From contig CANGGG010000006.1 of the NCBI GenBank assembly GCA_947453415.1, positions 1-64,000 of the forward strand: a stretch of DNA of 64,000 nucleotides. Reading direction: 5' to 3'. The notes under the pieces are model-generated. The model saw only the letters and a list, made by a program, of their open reading frames with translations. It ran no database searches and was not told the DNA's origin. This DNA is from Bacteroidota bacterium (GTDB lineage: Bacteria > Bacteroidota > Bacteroidia > UKL13-3). Made by a program: the position numbers and the translations under genes. Below are positions 61,792 through 64,000 of this stretch, piece after piece (positions within the stretch are counted from its first letter, which is position 1; the number at the start of each line of letters is the position of its first letter).

Positions 61792-64000
61792 ATGACAAAC
61801 ACCCATACCGAAAAAACAAATTTAGATGACGAATTCATAGAAATTCTAGGAGCTCGTGAACATAATTTAAAAAATATAGATGTAAAAATACCACGTAATA
61901 AACTAGTAACCATAACTGGTTTAAGCGGAAGCGGAAAATCGTCATTGGCATTTGATACCATTTTTGCCGAAGGGCAACGCAGGTATATGGAAAGTTTTTC
62001 GGCTTATGCTCGCCAATTTATTGGCAATATGGAGCGCCCCGATGTAGATAAAATAAATGGCCTTTCACCTGTTATTGCTATTGAGCAAAAAACAGTCAAT
62101 AAAAACCCACGTTCTACCGTTGGAACCATCACTGAAATATATGATTTTCTTCGCTTACTTTATGCCAGAGCAGCTGATGCTTACAGTTATGAAAGTGGTG
62201 AGAAAATGATAAAAATGACCGAAGACCAAATTATTACGGGCATTATTACACAGTTTGAAAATAAAAAAATTAGCATTTTAGCACCTTTAGTAAAAGGAAG
62301 AAAAGGACATTACCGGGAGCTTTTTGAACAAATACGTAAACAAGGTTTTACCAAAGTTAGACTGGATGGCGTGGTAAAAGAAATAGAAGCAAAAATGCAA
62401 GCCGACCGCTATAAAATTCATGACATTGAAGTATTAATAGATAGAATAGAACCTAAAAAAGATGCAAGAATACGTATTGCTGAAAGCGTAAAAAGCGCTT
62501 TAAAAATGGGTAAAGGAACCATGGTTTTGTTAGATACTGAAAACAACCAATCGTATCATTACAGCAAGTTTTTAATGGATCCCAAAAGTGGCATTAGTTA
62601 CGATGAACCACAACCCAATTCCTTTTCATTTAACTCCCCTTACGGAGCTTGTCCTGGCTGCGATGGCTTAGGAATTAAAAGCATTATAGACGAAAATGCC
62701 ATTATTCCTGATAGGAAATTAAGCATTAACAAAGGTGCATTGACTCCATTAGGTGAAATACGCGAAAATTGGACTTTTCTTCAATTGCGTGAAATTGGTA
62801 AAAAATACAAATTCAGCTTTGCTGATCCAATTGAAAAAATGTCGAAAGAAGCAGTAGATGCCATTTTGCATGGAAGCGATGAAGCCCTAGTAATTCCTTA
62901 CCAATATGCCAGTGGTTATACTCAAAATTATAACTCACATTGGGATGGATTGGTACCAATTATAACCAAAAGTTATATGGAAAAAACCAATGATTCAATT
63001 TCAAAATGGGCAGAGGAATTTATGCAAATATTACCTTGTCCGGAGTGCGAGGGTGCAAGGTTAAAAAAGGAATCATTGCATTATAAAATTGGTGATAAAA
63101 ACATTGCCGACTTGGCACAAATGGAAATTACCGCTTTAGGAAAATGGTTCAATGAAGAAATAGATACTTTACTCGATAGCAAACAAACCATTATAGCTGC
63201 CGAAATTTTAAAAGAGATAAGAAATAGAATTCAGTTTTTAATAGGCGTTGGAATAGATTATTTAACATTGAATTCTCCATCTAAAACCTTAAGTGGTGGA
63301 GAAGCGCAACGCATCCGTTTGGCCACACAAATTGGTTCTCAATTGGTGGGCGTTTTATATATTTTAGATGAGCCAAGTATTGGCTTACACCAACGCGATA
63401 ATAACCGCTTGATTGATTCATTAAAGTCGCTAAGAGATGTGGGAAATAGTGTAATTGTAGTAGAACACGACAAGGACATGATGCAGGAAAGCGATTATAT
63501 TTTGGACATTGGTTTTGGTGCGGGAATTCATGGCGGACATATAGCTGCGCAAGGAACTTGGGATGAAATTTTAAAATCGGATTCCATTACTGCGCAATAT
63601 TTAAGTGGTAAAAAACAAATTGAAATTCCAAAAGAACGCAGAAAAGGAAACGGAAAAAAGTTAGTAATTAAAGGTGCCACGGGCAATAATTTAAAGAATG
63701 TAACAGTAGAATTTCCTTTAGGGAAATTAATATGTGTGACTGGCGTAAGTGGAAGTGGGAAATCGAGTTTAATTAACGAAACTTTTTACCCCATATTGCG
63801 CCAGCATTTTTATAATTCACATCAAAAACCTTTGGCTTATAAAGAGTTTAAAGGCATTGAACATATTGATAAAGTAATAGAAATAGATCAATCTCCGATT
63901 GGACGTACGCCTAGAAGTAATCCTGCAACTTATGTAGAAGTATTTTCAAATATCAGGGATTTATTTGCAGCATTACCAGAATCAAAAATTAGAGGATATA
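61792..64000 (+). CDS. uvrA: UvrA, excinuclease ABC subunit A, truncated by window edge
   Basis: 736 codons of a UvrA of about 940 residues, open at the right edge. Walker A GLSGSGKSSLAFDT (43-56), second-zinc-finger motif in the insert (CPGCDGLG and CPECEGARL), ABC signature LSGGEAQRIRLATQ, Walker B ILDEPSIGLHQRD, and the second Walker A GVSGSGKSSLINE are seen. The N-terminal zinc finger of E. coli UvrA is missing: the position after LLYARAADAYSYESGEKM has no Cys pair, as in other Bacteroidota UvrA. It recognises DNA damage in nucleotide excision repair. Confidence 0.95.
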   Translation, partial: MTNTHTEKTNLDDEFIEILGAREHNLKNIDVKIPRNKLVTITGLSGSGKSSLAFDTIFAEGQRRYMESFSAYARQFIGNMERPDVDKINGLSPVIAIEQKTVNKNPRSTVGTITEIYDFLRLLYARAADAYSYESGEKMIKMTEDQIITGIITQFENKKISILAPLVKGRKGHYRELFEQIRKQGFTKVRLDGVVKEIEAKMQADRYKIHDIEVLIDRIEPKKDARIRIAESVKSALKMGKGTMVLLDTENNQSYHYSKFLMDPKSGISYDEPQPNSFSFNSPYGACPGCDGLGIKSIIDENAIIPDRKLSINKGALTPLGEIRENWTFLQLREIGKKYKFSFADPIEKMSKEAVDAILHGSDEALVIPYQYASGYTQNYNSHWDGLVPIITKSYMEKTNDSISKWAEEFMQILPCPECEGARLKKESLHYKIGDKNIADLAQMEITALGKWFNEEIDTLLDSKQTIIAAEILKEIRNRIQFLIGVGIDYLTLNSPSKTLSGGEAQRIRLATQIGSQLVGVLYILDEPSIGLHQRDNNRLIDSLKSLRDVGNSVIVVEHDKDMMQESDYILDIGFGAGIHGGHIAAQGTWDEILKSDSITAQYLSGKKQIEIPKERRKGNGKKLVIKGATGNNLKNVTVEFPLGKLICVTGVSGSGKSSLINETFYPILRQHFYNSHQKPLAYKEFKGIEHIDKVIEIDQSPIGRTPRSNPATYVEVFSNIRDLFAALPESKIRGY

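Overview
The window is AT-rich chromosomal DNA from a member of the Bacteroidota, most likely a Chitinophagales/Sphingobacteriales-like organism. The evidence is gene content and signals: gldJ, a porU-type C25 peptidase and PorP/SprF proteins of the type IX secretion system (T9SS); bacillithiol synthase bshA; T9SS C-terminal sorting domains; and several Bacteroidota promoters (TTTG, about 19 bases, TAnnTTTG) in place of the E. coli type. Shine-Dalgarno sites are weak, and several genes start at TTG or GTG.

Layout. 1-2.1 kb is the end of a mobile element: a tyrosine recombinase cut by the window edge, a membrane HExxH protein, then a higBA toxin-antitoxin pair between two identical 53-bp direct repeats that contain a terminator. 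2.1-2.6 kb encodes a secreted protein made almost entirely of 18-residue KDAYG repeats. 2.8-10.4 kb is a T9SS/gliding cluster (gldJ, two PorP/SprF genes, porU). 10.4-31.7 kb is mostly housekeeping: a PspC/histidine kinase/response regulator set, bshA-purK, gcvH, feoAB, a FAD oxidoreductase, an APC permease with a PagL-like gene, an FMN reductase, meaB, pyrH, tsf, rpsB, rpsI, rplM and an inositol monophosphatase.

31.7-38.4 kb starts with an intergenic island of hairpins and 50-bp repeats. It is followed by a tight minus-strand set of cell-surface genes: a beta-barrel, a 1010-residue T9SS cargo, two lipoproteins with the same N-terminus, and a coiled-coil secreted protein. 38.7-42.1 kb is an overlapping operon of DUF2805, an atypical SDR, a flavin reductase, an AlkB-like dioxygenase and a luciferase-like monooxygenase. 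43-46.6 kb holds a Kelch-type T9SS cargo and small envelope proteins.

46.8-53.3 kb is the most unusual part. Two small secreted proteins share an N-terminal leader but have different mature parts, one with 10 cysteines. With them are a membrane thioredoxin-like protein, a DCC (DUF393) thiol-disulfide protein, a two-domain serine-hydrolase protein whose first domain has lost its catalytic residues, an HTTM (vitamin K-dependent gamma-carboxylase-like) membrane protein with a small partner, and a 118-residue secreted precursor-like protein. An XRE regulator diverges from the set behind three matching palindromic operators. I infer an export, maturation or redox system for small secreted Cys-rich proteins. 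Its function is not proven by the sequence.

53.3-64 kb holds prmC, a UbiA-like membrane protein, small envelope proteins, arfB, an acyl-CoA carboxylase beta subunit, a Cys-rich lipoprotein, the 4.5S/SRP RNA gene with its own promoter and terminator, a DUF4440-like protein, kynurenine 3-monooxygenase and uvrA, which runs off the right edge. I found no tRNA, rRNA or CRISPR array.
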